DNA from: DATKKK01 sp964354625
GTDB taxonomy: Archaea > Thermoproteota > Bathyarchaeia > Bathyarchaeales > Bathycorpusculaceae
Length of the DNA: 60,551 nucleotides
Assembly (NCBI GenBank): GCA_964354625.1
Contig: CAYHAK010000004.1
Span: forward strand, 1 to 60,551
Reading direction: 5' to 3'
The notes beneath the pieces are model-generated. The model saw nothing but the letters and a program-made list of their open reading frames with translations, was not told where the DNA came from and ran no database searches. Shown here piece by piece: positions 23,902-32,999 of the stretch. Numbering within the stretch: position 1 is the stretch's first letter; every line of letters starts with the position of its first letter. The translations under genes and the position numbers were made by a program.

Positions 23902-24654
23902 ATGGTTGGCCCTATCGAGAAGTATTTGCTTGAAAAGATTGATGCTGAGAAAACAATTCACATGACTCTGATAGATCCTGAAGAGGTGACGCCTCCACAG
24001 GCCTCCAGAATCGCCAGCAAAGCGAAGGCAAGCGAAACCTCAGCTATTATGATAGGGGGCTCAACATTTGCTTCGCAAACACACCTAGACGGCGTGGTCA
24101 AGGCCGTCAAACGCATCGTCAAGCTTCCCGTGATTCTTTTCCCGAACAACGTGTCCGGCATAACACGCTATGCAGACGCAATTTGGTTCATGTCGTTGCT
24201 TAACTCTGCCGACCCGTACTTCTTAATAGGCGCTCAAGTGTTGGGTGCGCCTCTTGTGAAGAGGTTCCGCCTTGAACCTCTTCCCATGGGGTACATAATC
24301 GTAGGCGAAGGCGGCACTGCCGGAGTCGTAGGCAAGGCAATCCCTGTTCCGTACGACAAGCCTGAGATTGCCGCGGCACATGCATTGGCAGGACAGTACT
24401 TGGGCATGCGCTTCATATACCTTGAAGGGGGCTCAGGTGCCAAGAGACCCGTGCCTCCGGAAATGATCCGTGCCATCAAACACTACGTTGACATCCCACT
24501 CATTGTAGGCGGAGGCATAGGAACCCGAGAACAAGCACTAGCTGCATCGTCTGCAGGAGCAGACATAATCGTTACAGGCAATCTCGTCGAGCGCACTGGA
24601 GTCAGGCAGAAGGTATCTGAGATCGTCGAAGGCATCAGACGATTCAGAGCATGA
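23902..24654 (+). CDS. Geranylgeranylglyceryl phosphate synthase
   Basis: A 250-residue TIM-barrel prenyltransferase that joins geranylgeranyl diphosphate to sn-glycerol-1-phosphate, the first committed step of archaeal ether lipids. Seen are HMTLIDPEEV (metal-binding Asp), IMIGGSTFASQ, the FPNNVSGI loop, YLEGGSGAKRPVP and the phosphate-binding IVGGGIGTREQA and GADIIVTGN. Length fits group II enzymes. ATG 23902 follows AAAGGT by nine bases; ATG 23893 is an in-frame alternative. It is likely cotranscribed with elf1. Confidence 0.93.
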   Translation: MVGPIEKYLLEKIDAEKTIHMTLIDPEEVTPPQASRIASKAKASETSAIMIGGSTFASQTHLDGVVKAVKRIVKLPVILFPNNVSGITRYADAIWFMSLLNSADPYFLIGAQVLGAPLVKRFRLEPLPMGYIIVGEGGTAGVVGKAIPVPYDKPEIAAAHALAGQYLGMRFIYLEGGSGAKRPVPPEMIRAIKHYVDIPLIVGGGIGTREQALAASSAGADIIVTGNLVERTGVRQKVSEIVEGIRRFRA

Positions 24655-24809
24655 ACGCGATGCTCTAGCGCGCTTGCTGATCAACGCTTGTTTGTGTAGA
24701 ACCTATATGGAACAAGTACACATCGCGGCAGACTGTTTGACTTGTTCATGCTAGAGAACAGAAATAAGCAATCGCGAACACTGGAGTCTGGCGAGAAGGG
24801 AGCTTCGGG

Positions 24810-27800
24810 TTGAACGGACAGATGAGCGAGGCCTATCAGCATTATGTCCAAGACTTGGACACAAGACTTGGCCAACTTTATGCGATCAGCGACAAGGCAC
24901 GAGAGAAAGGTCTAGACCCTTCATTGAAGACGGAGTGCAGGATTGCGAAGGATTTGGCTGACCTCGTCGAGGGTCTCGTAGGGCCTAAGGGCGTCGCCGA
25001 AAGCATAAGAGAGCTAGGCTCGAAGCTTCCACGTGAAGAGCTGGCCTTCAAAATCACAGAGCAAATCGTTTGCGGCAGGTTCAGCCACATGGAACCTGAG
25101 GCCGCCGCCGAGCAATCCATACGCACGGCGCTTGCCATCTTGACAGAAGGCCTTACGGCCGCGCCGCTGCAAGGAGTAGCCAAAGTAATCATCAAATCAA
25201 ACAACGACCGAACACGTTATCTGGCAATCTACTTCGCAGGCCCCATGCGATCCGCAGGCGGAACAGACCAAGCCCTAACGCTGGTCGTAGGCGACTTCGT
25301 GCGAAGACTTCTAGGACTCGACCGCTACAAGCCCACCGAGGAGGAAATATCACGCTTCATCGAGGAACTCAGGCTTTACCAACGAACCGTGACGCGCTTT
25401 CAATATCACATTTCGGACGAGGAGCTTCGAAAGGCCCTTCAATGGATTCCCGTGGAGGTCACAGGCACCGAATCCGACCCCTTCGAGGTTTCATCGTTTA
25501 GAAACCTGCCACGCATTGAAACCAACCGCGTGCGAGGAGGAGCCCTAAGAGTCGTCAACGATGGCATTGTTGGGCGGGCTCCAAAGGTTCTGGCTATTAT
25601 TGAGAAGCTAGGCATCCAAGGCTGGGACTGGCTTAAAGAGTTCCACAAGAAATCCGAGAAGAAATCCGAAGGATTCATGGATGACGTGATTGCAGGCCGA
25701 CCAGTGTTTTCGTTTCCATCGAGGCGCGGGGGCTTCCGTTTGAGGTACGGAAGATCGCGGAACACGGGACTCGCGGCGGTGGGTGTTCACCCTGCCACGA
25801 TGCTTGTGGTGCAGGGCTTCCTGGCGGGCGGCACCCAGATGCGACTGGAGCTTCCCGGGAAAGGCGGCGTGGTTGTTCCTGTTGACAGTATTGAGCCTCC
25901 CGTCGTTCGACTTAAAGATGGATCAGTTGTCAGAGTCTCAACCGAGAATTTCAACGCCTTGAAAAATCAAATTGAAAGGATCCTGTTCTTGGGCGACATT
26001 CTGATCAGTTTTGGGGACTTCCTGTATAACAGCAAGAGTCTTGTGCCTTCTGGATACGTTGAAGAGTGGTGGGCGGAAGACTTAAACAAAGCTGTCTTGG
26101 ATAGGTTTGGTGGAGAGCCAGAAAGGACTGCAGAGGCTACTGGCATCGCATATGAACGACTGCGGGCTTTGATGGAGAAACCATTTAATGTCAAGCCCAG
26201 TTTCATCGAGGCCATAGCCCTGTCGTCAACACTGCATATTCCTTTACATCCCTCCTTCACGTATCCTTGGGCAAACCTGGCCTCAACAGGAGAGGTCATC
26301 CGGCTGAGACAGTGGCTGCTCGATACTGAGGTTCAGCGCGAGGGTGGCATTGTCCGTAGGATCGCGGGCCAGAGCGAAGCGGGAGTGAAGAAGACTCTGG
26401 AATTGCTTTGGTTACCTCATCGGGTTGCGGCTGGCAAGATCACAGTTGAGAACGAAGACGCGCAGGTTCTCGCCTTCTGCCTAGGCTTGGGAGTCTCGTG
26501 CGAAGTTGATCTCTCTGCCGCGAAAGCGCCATTAGAAGCGGTCTGCCTGATTTCCCACGTGCAGCTGAGGGAAAAGTCTCCCACGTTCGTAGGCGCAAGG
26601 ATGGGAAGACCTGAGAAAGCTAAGAGACGTGAAATGAAACCGCTGATACACATCCTCTTCCCAGTCGGTCTGGCCGGTGGATCACACAGAGACCTCGTTG
26701 AAGCATCAAAGCGGGAACCCACATTCATTGAAGTCGTTAAACGCAAATGCCCAAACTGCAAAACCTACACCTTCAAAGTAAGATGCCCTTCGTGCGGTTC
26801 TGAAACAGTTCTGGAAAGAAGCTGTCCTCGTTGCGGCAAAAGCCTCAAAGAAGACGAATGCCCAAATTGCAGGACTCCAGCAGTTGGCTATCAAAAGCAA
26901 GTCGTCAACTTTCGAGAATCGCTTGAAACCGCCAGTAGCCATCTGGGCATCTCTGTTCCAAAGATGTTGAAAGGCGTCAAAGGCTTATCGAATCAGACGA
27001 AGACACCTGAGGTGGTTGAGAAGGGCATCTTGCGGGCGAAGTACGACTTGTCTGTGTACAAGGATGGGACGATACGTTTTGACGCCACAAACGCTCCTTT
27101 GACTCATTTCAAGCCAGTTGAAATCGGAGTCTCGGTGGAAAGACTATGGCAGCTCGGCTATACCTGTGCCATAGATGGCGCGTCGTTGACAGACCCAAAA
27201 CAAATATGTGAACTGAAGATCCAAGATCTCATAGTTCCAGTGAAGTGTGCCGAGTATTTTCTGCGTGTTGCAGCTTTTCTGGACGAGCTTCTGGTCAAGG
27301 TCTACGGGCATCCACCATGTTACAACATGAAGCATACGGAGGACGTGGTAGGACAGCTGGTTGTTGGCCTTGCTCCTCACACGTGCGCTGGAATCCTCGG
27401 GCGCGTGATTGGATTCACGAATTTGAACCTCTGTTACGCGCACCCAGTGTGGCATTCAGCCAAGCGTAGGGATTGTGATGGTGATGAGGATACCGTGATG
27501 CTTGCGTTGGACACGTTGGTCAACTTCTCTCGCGAGTATCTGCCTGCACAGATAGGCGGTATAATGGATGCGCCAATGCTTCTGATTCCTGTTGTCATCA
27601 CGAAGGAAGTTCAGAGACAAGCACACTACTTTGACGTCGCAGGCGCCTATCCTCTCGAATTCTACGAGAAAACCTGGGGGAAGATAGATTCGCGTCAGGT
27701 CAGCCCGCTCATAGATCTTATTGATTACAGACTCGGTACTGCTGGCCAGTTCGAAGGTTTCAGTTTCACTACGCCCGTGTCAAACGTTAACATGGGAAAC

Positions 27801-28226
27801 GCGGAGAGCTCTTACAAACTGTTCAAGGCGATGGTTGACAAGCTGAACAGTCAACTTGAATTGGCCGAGAAGCTAGAGGCCGTGGACGCTAAAAGAGTAG
27901 CCATGAAAGTCCTGACTAAACATTTGCTGAGAGACATTGCAGGAAATCTGCGCGCCTTCTCCACCCAAGCCTTCAGATGCAAGGCATGCAACAAACGCTA
28001 CCGTCGGTTGCCGTTGCGCGGCAAATGCTCTATTTGCGGCGGAATGCTGACCTTGACTGTTTACCGTGGCGGCATCGAGAAGTATCTGGACGCAGCTGAG
28101 CATCTGATTGAGAAGTATGGGATGCCGAAGTACTATGCTCAAAGAATCCATCTAGTGCGAGGAGAGATCGCCGCTATGTTCAATACGAAGAAACCCAAGC
28201 AGGTGACCCTGACAGATTTTGCTTGA
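24810..28226 (+). CDS. polC: DNA polymerase D large subunit DP2
   Basis: A 1138-residue catalytic subunit of PolD. YFAGPMRSAGGTDQALT lies near the N-terminal third, a multi-zinc module (CPNCKTYTFKVRCPSCGSE to CPNCRTPAVGYQKQ) at about 645-695, the double-psi beta-barrel active site with RDCDGDEDTVML at about 887-898, and a C-terminal zinc finger (CKACNKRY and CSICGG) near 1055-1080. No intein interrupts the active-site motifs, unlike in several archaea. AAGGGAG sits seven bases before TTG 24810; ATG 24822 is possible. Confidence 0.97.
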   Translation: MNGQMSEAYQHYVQDLDTRLGQLYAISDKAREKGLDPSLKTECRIAKDLADLVEGLVGPKGVAESIRELGSKLPREELAFKITEQIVCGRFSHMEPEAAAEQSIRTALAILTEGLTAAPLQGVAKVIIKSNNDRTRYLAIYFAGPMRSAGGTDQALTLVVGDFVRRLLGLDRYKPTEEEISRFIEELRLYQRTVTRFQYHISDEELRKALQWIPVEVTGTESDPFEVSSFRNLPRIETNRVRGGALRVVNDGIVGRAPKVLAIIEKLGIQGWDWLKEFHKKSEKKSEGFMDDVIAGRPVFSFPSRRGGFRLRYGRSRNTGLAAVGVHPATMLVVQGFLAGGTQMRLELPGKGGVVVPVDSIEPPVVRLKDGSVVRVSTENFNALKNQIERILFLGDILISFGDFLYNSKSLVPSGYVEEWWAEDLNKAVLDRFGGEPERTAEATGIAYERLRALMEKPFNVKPSFIEAIALSSTLHIPLHPSFTYPWANLASTGEVIRLRQWLLDTEVQREGGIVRRIAGQSEAGVKKTLELLWLPHRVAAGKITVENEDAQVLAFCLGLGVSCEVDLSAAKAPLEAVCLISHVQLREKSPTFVGARMGRPEKAKRREMKPLIHILFPVGLAGGSHRDLVEASKREPTFIEVVKRKCPNCKTYTFKVRCPSCGSETVLERSCPRCGKSLKEDECPNCRTPAVGYQKQVVNFRESLETASSHLGISVPKMLKGVKGLSNQTKTPEVVEKGILRAKYDLSVYKDGTIRFDATNAPLTHFKPVEIGVSVERLWQLGYTCAIDGASLTDPKQICELKIQDLIVPVKCAEYFLRVAAFLDELLVKVYGHPPCYNMKHTEDVVGQLVVGLAPHTCAGILGRVIGFTNLNLCYAHPVWHSAKRRDCDGDEDTVMLALDTLVNFSREYLPAQIGGIMDAPMLLIPVVITKEVQRQAHYFDVAGAYPLEFYEKTWGKIDSRQVSPLIDLIDYRLGTAGQFEGFSFTTPVSNVNMGNAESSYKLFKAMVDKLNSQLELAEKLEAVDAKRVAMKVLTKHLLRDIAGNLRAFSTQAFRCKACNKRYRRLPLRGKCSICGGMLTLTVYRGGIEKYLDAAEHLIEKYGMPKYYAQRIHLVRGEIAAMFNTKKPKQVTLTDFA

Positions 28227-28269
28227 AGAAGACTTTTCTAGACAAACAACATAGTAGTCCGTGGTGTCC

Positions 28270-28542
28270 ATGCCTAAGGAACCATATCATCCCAACGCCT
28301 ACCTGTCCTGTATCAAGAACATCAAACGGGGCCTGAAGGCCAGAACCCACATCCTGAGCACTTTGGAGAAGAGCTCTGCAAATGCCAAAGGCGTTGCCAA
28401 TGAAACGGGAATGCACTACAGGGTCGCATTGCATCATCTGAAGCTTCTGCAGAAAGAAGGCATCGTGGAGCGCGGGAGCGTTAAGCCGTACGTTTGGGTG
28501 CTTACAGGGGCTGGGCAAAAGCGTCTGGCGAACCCAGCCTAG
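28270..28542 (+). CDS. Small winged-helix regulator
   Basis: A 90-residue single-domain protein. A short extension (MPKEPYHPNAYLSCIKNIKRG) is followed by an ArsR-like helix-turn-helix: RTHILSTLEKSSANAKGVANETGMHYRVALHHLKLLQKEGIVERG, with wing PYVWVLTGAGQKRL. The pattern is common in TACK archaea; the target is unknown. GTG 28261 in frame is less likely than ATG 28270. Its last four bases overlap the stop of the convergent MazG-like gene. Confidence 0.75.
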   Translation: MPKEPYHPNAYLSCIKNIKRGLKARTHILSTLEKSSANAKGVANETGMHYRVALHHLKLLQKEGIVERGSVKPYVWVLTGAGQKRLANPA

Positions 28543-28826
28543 AACGTGCATTGGCAGGGTGACTGTTTGCATTTTGGGCATTTGTTGTCATATTTGTTGA
28601 GTGCGGCCTTTTCCAAGTCGACATCGGTGATGTTCGCCAACGAGGCCAGCCAAGCAATAACGTCAGCGAACTCCTTCTCCAAAGCCCCCTTGTCTTCTCT
28701 GTGAAGCGCCTCGCCCAGTTCCTCCACTTCGTCCTTGAGCCAGCTATAGGTTCCCTCTGTGCCCCGCTTCGAATCGCGAGGAAGGTACAGACGTTTCATC
28801 ATTTCCTGAAGCTCGCGTATCCGCAT
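28539..28826 (-). CDS. MazG-like nucleotide pyrophosphohydrolase with C-terminal cysteines
   Basis: A 95-residue all-alpha NTP pyrophosphohydrolase. The metal-binding pattern WLKDEVEELGEAL followed by LEKEFADVIAWLASLAN matches MazG/MazG-like enzymes that clear abnormal dNTPs. A short C-terminal addition, KCPKCKQSPCQCTF, has four cysteines that could bind zinc, an uncommon tail for this family. It is downstream of glyA on the minus strand. Confidence 0.8.
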   Translation of the reverse strand: MRIRELQEMMKRLYLPRDSKRGTEGTYSWLKDEVEELGEALHREDKGALEKEFADVIAWLASLANITDVDLEKAALNKYDNKCPKCKQSPCQCTF

Positions 28827-28832
28827 AGTGGA

Positions 28833-28925
28833 TCACTGCCTGTAGAATTTCATTTCCCGGTCGTTGTTGATCTGAGGTTTAGAGCCTTGTCTTTTCGTTT
28901 GGACAAGACGCATTAGAGGAAGCAT
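28833..28925 (-). CDS. Possible 30-aa peptide between glyA and the MazG-like gene
   Basis: Reads MLPLMRLVQTKRQGSKPQIN and ends NDREMKFYRQ. GAGG lies about ten bases upstream, and its stop is seven bases before the MazG-like ATG, so it could be a small basic protein or a translated leader. No family recognised. Confidence 0.25.
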   Translation of the reverse strand: MLPLMRLVQTKRQGSKPQINNDREMKFYRQ

Positions 28926-28987
28926 AACCGGTTGCCTCTCTTTCTGCCGCCAAGCGCTATGCCTGGCGCCCTCATGTCTCTTCGTTT

Positions 28988-30304
28988 TCAACGTATCTTT
29001 ATGTACTTGTAGGCTTCCGTGGCATTTTCGAAGCAATAATGAACCCTCTGGTAGTCTTTTCTGAACTCCGCCACGTCGGCTCTTACTTTCTCCAGTGGCT
29101 CCTTGCTGAGGACCATGCGTTTGATGAATTCTGCGATTTCGCCCATTTCCTGCTCTTTCATGCCTAGCCTCGTGACTTCGGAGACGCCCATCCGTATGCC
29201 GCCGGGGTGCATGAAGTGCCTGCCCTCCTTGATGTCCCAAGGCAGAAGATTCCTGTTGATAATGACGTTTGCCTTCTCCAGGGTTTCCTCGATGGCTCCG
29301 CCGTCGCCGTACTTGGTGATGTCTATAAGGATCACGTGTGATTGTGTGAAGCCTTTGTGTTCCGCGAGGACGTTGAAGCCCCTTTCGTACAATGCTTGGG
29401 CGAGGGCCTTCGCGTTCTTCACGACTTGACGGGCGTAGTCTCCTCCGAATTCAAGCATCTCCGCGCAGGCAATCGTTAGGCCAGCCACGGAGTGCAGGTG
29501 GTGGTTGCTTACCATGCCCGGAAACGTGGCCTTCTTTATCTTGTCGGCGTTCTTCTCCCACGAGAGGATGCCTCCGTGCTGAGGTCCGAAGAACGTTTTG
29601 TGCGTGCTGAGGCTGACGACATCTGCGCCTTCCCTGAGGGGGTCCTGGAACTGGCCGCCTGCAATCAATCCCGCCACGTGGGCCGCGTCATACCCAGCCG
29701 TAGCGCCTACCGAGTGAACGGCCTCAACAAGCTCTTTGACTGGATGTGGAAATGGAAAAACACTTGCACCGAACATGACGAATTTCGGTGGCTTCCCTTT
29801 CGAGGCAAGCTCCTTCATCTTGATTTTGGCTTTGTCGACATCAATGTTCAGTTCCTTGTAGTCTAAGGGCAAGTACTCAACAACTAGGCCTTTGACGGCG
29901 CCTGCGGTGCCGCCGAGTTCCTTCTTGCCTGACGTGATGTGCCCACCGCATGGAATGGACAGCGCCAAAAGTGTGTCGCCAGGTTCCGTGAATGCCGTAT
30001 AGACGGCTAGGTTTGCTACGACACCTGAAATCGGCCTAACGTCCACGAACTCCGCACCGTAGAGTTTCTTCATGAGTTCGATGCATTTGAACTCGACTTG
30101 GTCTATGAAGCGGCAGCCTGCGTAGACGCGTTCTCCAGGCCAGCCTTCAGCGTAGCGGTTTCCAAAATCTGTAACAAGTGCCTCGCGGACGGCGGGGCTT
30201 GGGATGTTCTCACTGGCTATTAGCGGTATGCTTTCTTGGAACCATTTGTGGTGCTGTTCAAGCAGGTTGAACACATGATCATATTCCTCTCGGTTAGTGG
30301 TCAT
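28988..30304 (-). CDS. glyA: Serine hydroxymethyltransferase
   Basis: A 438-residue PLP enzyme interconverting serine and glycine with a tetrahydropterin one-carbon carrier. Recognised by IPLIASENIPSPAVREAL, YAEGWPGERVYAGC, the DAAHVAGLIAGG strand with the PLP aspartate and the Schiff-base lysine in STHKTFFGPQHGG at about residue 236. ATG 30304 lies six bases after GGTG. A TATA-like GTTTTTAGT is near 30345-30352. It is divergent from the Sec61-beta gene. Confidence 0.95.
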   Translation of the reverse strand: MTTNREEYDHVFNLLEQHHKWFQESIPLIASENIPSPAVREALVTDFGNRYAEGWPGERVYAGCRFIDQVEFKCIELMKKLYGAEFVDVRPISGVVANLAVYTAFTEPGDTLLALSIPCGGHITSGKKELGGTAGAVKGLVVEYLPLDYKELNIDVDKAKIKMKELASKGKPPKFVMFGASVFPFPHPVKELVEAVHSVGATAGYDAAHVAGLIAGGQFQDPLREGADVVSLSTHKTFFGPQHGGILSWEKNADKIKKATFPGMVSNHHLHSVAGLTIACAEMLEFGGDYARQVVKNAKALAQALYERGFNVLAEHKGFTQSHVILIDITKYGDGGAIEETLEKANVIINRNLLPWDIKEGRHFMHPGGIRMGVSEVTRLGMKEQEMGEIAEFIKRMVLSKEPLEKVRADVAEFRKDYQRVHYCFENATEAYKYIKIR

Positions 30305-30431
30305 TATGAGCACCTTATGGGTGTGAGACTATCTTTCGGTCAGAACTAAAAACTCTTTTGGGGCAACGTAACATTAATAATGTGGGAAGAGGTACGACTT
30401 TACAGCTAGAGTATGATTCGGTGGCTTGTGG

Positions 30432-30605
30432 ATGAGTACTAAGAAGAAAAAGGAAAAATCATCGCCGATGCCTGCTGCAAGTGCAGGATTACTTAGATTC
30501 TTCGAGGAAGAGACTGAAGGCGTCAAAGTCAGGCCAGAGCTTCTCGTCGTTGCAGCCATAGGCCTAATAATCGTATGCGTCTTGGCCCAAGTATTCTTCA
30601 AGTAG
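30432..30605 (+). CDS. Protein translocase subunit Sec61-beta (archaeal SecG)
   Basis: A 57-residue tail-anchored subunit of the Sec translocon. A basic start MSTKKKKEKSSPMPAASAGL is followed by the family signature LLRFFEEETEGVKVRPELLV and one C-terminal membrane helix (VVAAIGLIIVCVLAQVFF). It stabilises SecYE at the membrane. Easily missed because of its size. GGTGG occurs just upstream (30420-30424). It is transcribed divergently from glyA and converges with the LSm-like gene eight bases away. Confidence 0.9.
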   Translation: MSTKKKKEKSSPMPAASAGLLRFFEEETEGVKVRPELLVVAAIGLIIVCVLAQVFFK

Positions 30606-30613
30606 AAGCGGCC

Positions 30614-30901
30614 TTACCGCCGTGTAGACGGATGCAGCACTTCTATTCTTTGAACCGAGTTCAGGTGCACGAATATTTCGCTTCTTTCTTCTCGACTTGT
30701 GACGGTAGGTATAGGCTGAGCAATCGTGGCCCGTAGTATAATTGCCTCAGCGTCTGAAAGCCAAATCCCAGGAGGCTCACTTGTGATTGCCATTAACGTT
30801 CCCTCGAAACCATAGGAAGGGTCAAGTATCACGCGTATCTGCTTGCTCAGATTCTTTTCAAGCATGTGAAAGATTGTGGGGGGAACCTCTTGTTCTGGCA
30901 T
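30614..30901 (-). CDS. LSm-like small protein
   Basis: A 95-residue protein in which LEKNLSKQIRVILDPSYGFEG and LMAITSEPPGIWLSDAEAII resemble the Sm1 half of an Sm/LSm fold (a helix, then strands with a conserved glycine bend). SEIFVHLNSVQRIEVL could be the closing Sm2 strands. Canonical LSm proteins bind U-rich RNA as rings. The match is by eye and the family is divergent. A TATA-like CTAAAATGC lies at about 30928-30936, giving an almost leaderless mRNA. Confidence 0.55.
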   Translation of the reverse strand: MPEQEVPPTIFHMLEKNLSKQIRVILDPSYGFEGTLMAITSEPPGIWLSDAEAIILRATIAQPIPTVTSREERSEIFVHLNSVQRIEVLHPSTRR

Positions 30902-30960
30902 AAGCTTTCACAAAACCCTGGCATAAGCATTTTAGAGATTGAACAATCCCCCTTATTAAG

Positions 30961-30974
30961 TTAGCGCGCGCTAA
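30961..30974. repeat. Perfect 14-bp palindrome TTAGCGCGCGCTAA
   Basis: The most symmetric member of the GC-tract family, lying between the LSm-like gene and the DUF2070 promoter, 28 bases before the latter's TATA box. Confidence 0.6.
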
Positions 30975-31001
30975 TGGTGTTTGTTCGTGGATTGGCAACA
31001 C

Positions 31002-31009
31002 TTTAATAT
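31002..31009 (+). promoter_or_regulatory. TATA box of the DUF2070 gene
   Basis: TTTAATAT lies 29-36 bases before the TTG at 31038. Confidence 0.5.
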
Positions 31010-31037
31010 GTTTGAGGCCATTTCATAGGAGTTTCGC

Positions 31038-32876
31038 TTGCGAGGACAACGAATCTTGACCGAGAACTCGCTTAATCACTCCATGGACAATGCGGCGAAG
31101 CATTATTCCTCGCTGTTCAAGCTTCCATCGTATAGACGAGTGATTACGTTGATGGCGGTAGCCTGCTTTGGCGGAGGGCTGCTTTCCACAATGGTTCTAT
31201 TCGATCCGGTTGATGGGTTGGCTAAGGGCCTGTTTCTGGGTTTCTCGCTGTTCCTTGTGAACTTCATCTTGGACTGCGTCGTAAGCATGCTGATATTGAG
31301 AGGTGACCCTATCTTCAGTTTCAGAAGAACCGCCGCAGTTTCTTTGGTCTGCATGGTCTTATGGCTGCTCCTAAGTTTCATAGGGGTTGCCGTATCCGTG
31401 TCGTTTGGAGCCTTGTGGTGGGTCAGACTCAGCCTTCTGGGATTCTCAGCGGTCCTGATCCTTCGGATAATAGTGCTAAACGCAACATCACGCAAGGGCC
31501 TCGGGCGTACTACAGTGGCGGCCTTTCTTCAGCCGTTCTTATGCTTGACTCCCTTCTTGATTCTCTGGACAAAGATGGGCTATTCTCTCAGTTTGAATAT
31601 GGCGGCGTTTCTTGTCTTCTCAACTGCTGTGGCCCTGTCCTCAAGCTTCTTATTCATACTGCTTCTCAACCGCATTGGCAAGAAAACACTCGGCGTTCCC
31701 TCGTTCTCTCTGTTGAAGGTTTTCCTGCTGAACTGGGTGTTGGATTTGAATGCTCCTTTTGAGGAGCTTCTTGAGAAGCTGGGTGAGGAGCAAGACGTTG
31801 AAGTGTCATTGATGAAGCTGGGGTGCTCTTCACCCAAGGCCGCTATAGTGGTTCCTTCTGTTCATCCAGGCCCGTTCAAGAACATCGGAAGCAGCGTTTT
31901 GCCGTCCATGATCAAGGCCTCCTTGGAGAAGGAGTTCAACTGCGACGTGTGCGTTCCACACGGCCTGTTCGGCCACGAGCTAGACCTGGCCTCGCAAACA
32001 CAAAACAAGAGAATCATTGACAGCATCATCAAGGCGAAGGATCTCGAACCTTCAGAAGCGAGAGCATCACCCTTCGTAACAATCAGCAACGGCGCGGCCA
32101 TTGCTTGCTGCCAAGTCTTCGGCCAATTTGTATTCATTTCGTTTACCCTTGCACCAGAAACCACTGAAGACTTCCCTAAAGAGCTAGGAATATTCGTCCA
32201 AAACGAAGCTGCAAAACATGGCTTAACATGCCTAGCAGTTGTCAACGCTCACAACAGCATAGACGGCACGTCAGACATACAGAAGGTTATGGGATCGCTG
32301 GAGGCCGTGGCCACCCGATGCTTGGAGAAAGCGTCCGCGCTAAAGCGCTTGCCATTCGACGTTGGCGCTGCAACGGTGGCTCCAAAGGAGTTCACGCTTG
32401 CGGATGGCATGGGACCTGGGGGCATTACAGCCGTCGTTGTGAAGGTTGGAGGACAGAAGACTGCTTACGTGGTTATTGATGGCAACAACATGGCGTCTGG
32501 GTTGCGCGAGCGCATACTTGAGGCTCTTCGTTCAGCAGATTTCGACGAGGCTGAGGTTTTCACGACGGACACTCACGCTGTGAATGCCGTGACACTAAGT
32601 GATCGTGGATATCATCCTGTGGGCGAAGCTATGGACAACGAGAAACTGATAGGCTACATCAAAGAGGCTACGCTTGCTGCCCTCGCTAAGCTGGAACGAG
32701 TTGAGAACGTCTGCTGCTGCAAGGTAACGGTTCCCAACGTCAAAGTCATCGGAGCCAAGCAGCTGGAAGCCCTATGCCTTCTCACGGACAGAGCCATCCA
32801 GAAAGCGAAAAGAATCGCGGGGCCGATTTTCGCTTTTGGCGGTCTGGCTTTGATGTTGTCTTTGCTGTTTGTCTAG
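31038..32876 (+). CDS. DUF2070 family membrane protein
   Basis: A 612-residue archaeal protein. Six or seven membrane helices (about residues 30-215) are followed by a large soluble domain with VPSVHPGPFKNIGSSVLPS, CVPHGLFGHELDLAS, VVNAHNSIDG and FTTDTHAVNAV, histidine and aspartate motifs suggesting a metal-dependent hydrolase. A last helix lies at the C-terminus (GPIFAFGGLALMLSLLFV). DUF2070 has no established function. TTG 31038 is six bases after AGGAG; the first conserved residues start near ATG 31083, an alternative. Confidence 0.88.
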   Translation: MRGQRILTENSLNHSMDNAAKHYSSLFKLPSYRRVITLMAVACFGGGLLSTMVLFDPVDGLAKGLFLGFSLFLVNFILDCVVSMLILRGDPIFSFRRTAAVSLVCMVLWLLLSFIGVAVSVSFGALWWVRLSLLGFSAVLILRIIVLNATSRKGLGRTTVAAFLQPFLCLTPFLILWTKMGYSLSLNMAAFLVFSTAVALSSSFLFILLLNRIGKKTLGVPSFSLLKVFLLNWVLDLNAPFEELLEKLGEEQDVEVSLMKLGCSSPKAAIVVPSVHPGPFKNIGSSVLPSMIKASLEKEFNCDVCVPHGLFGHELDLASQTQNKRIIDSIIKAKDLEPSEARASPFVTISNGAAIACCQVFGQFVFISFTLAPETTEDFPKELGIFVQNEAAKHGLTCLAVVNAHNSIDGTSDIQKVMGSLEAVATRCLEKASALKRLPFDVGAATVAPKEFTLADGMGPGGITAVVVKVGGQKTAYVVIDGNNMASGLRERILEALRSADFDEAEVFTTDTHAVNAVTLSDRGYHPVGEAMDNEKLIGYIKEATLAALAKLERVENVCCCKVTVPNVKVIGAKQLEALCLLTDRAIQKAKRIAGPIFAFGGLALMLSLLFV

Positions 32877-32999
32877 CCTAACGCTAATATTGTAGAACTT
32901 TCAGAGCTCCATCGTGGAGCAAGAGCGAGGCTTAGAGCTCCTCGTCAGATGCGCAAACTGTGGGCAGGGGTTCTAGTCGCGTCCGTGGAGAGTGAACGA

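Noticed and set aside
31361..31762. 133-aa frame inside the DUF2070 gene
   Set aside because: Alternative frame of a well-supported membrane protein.
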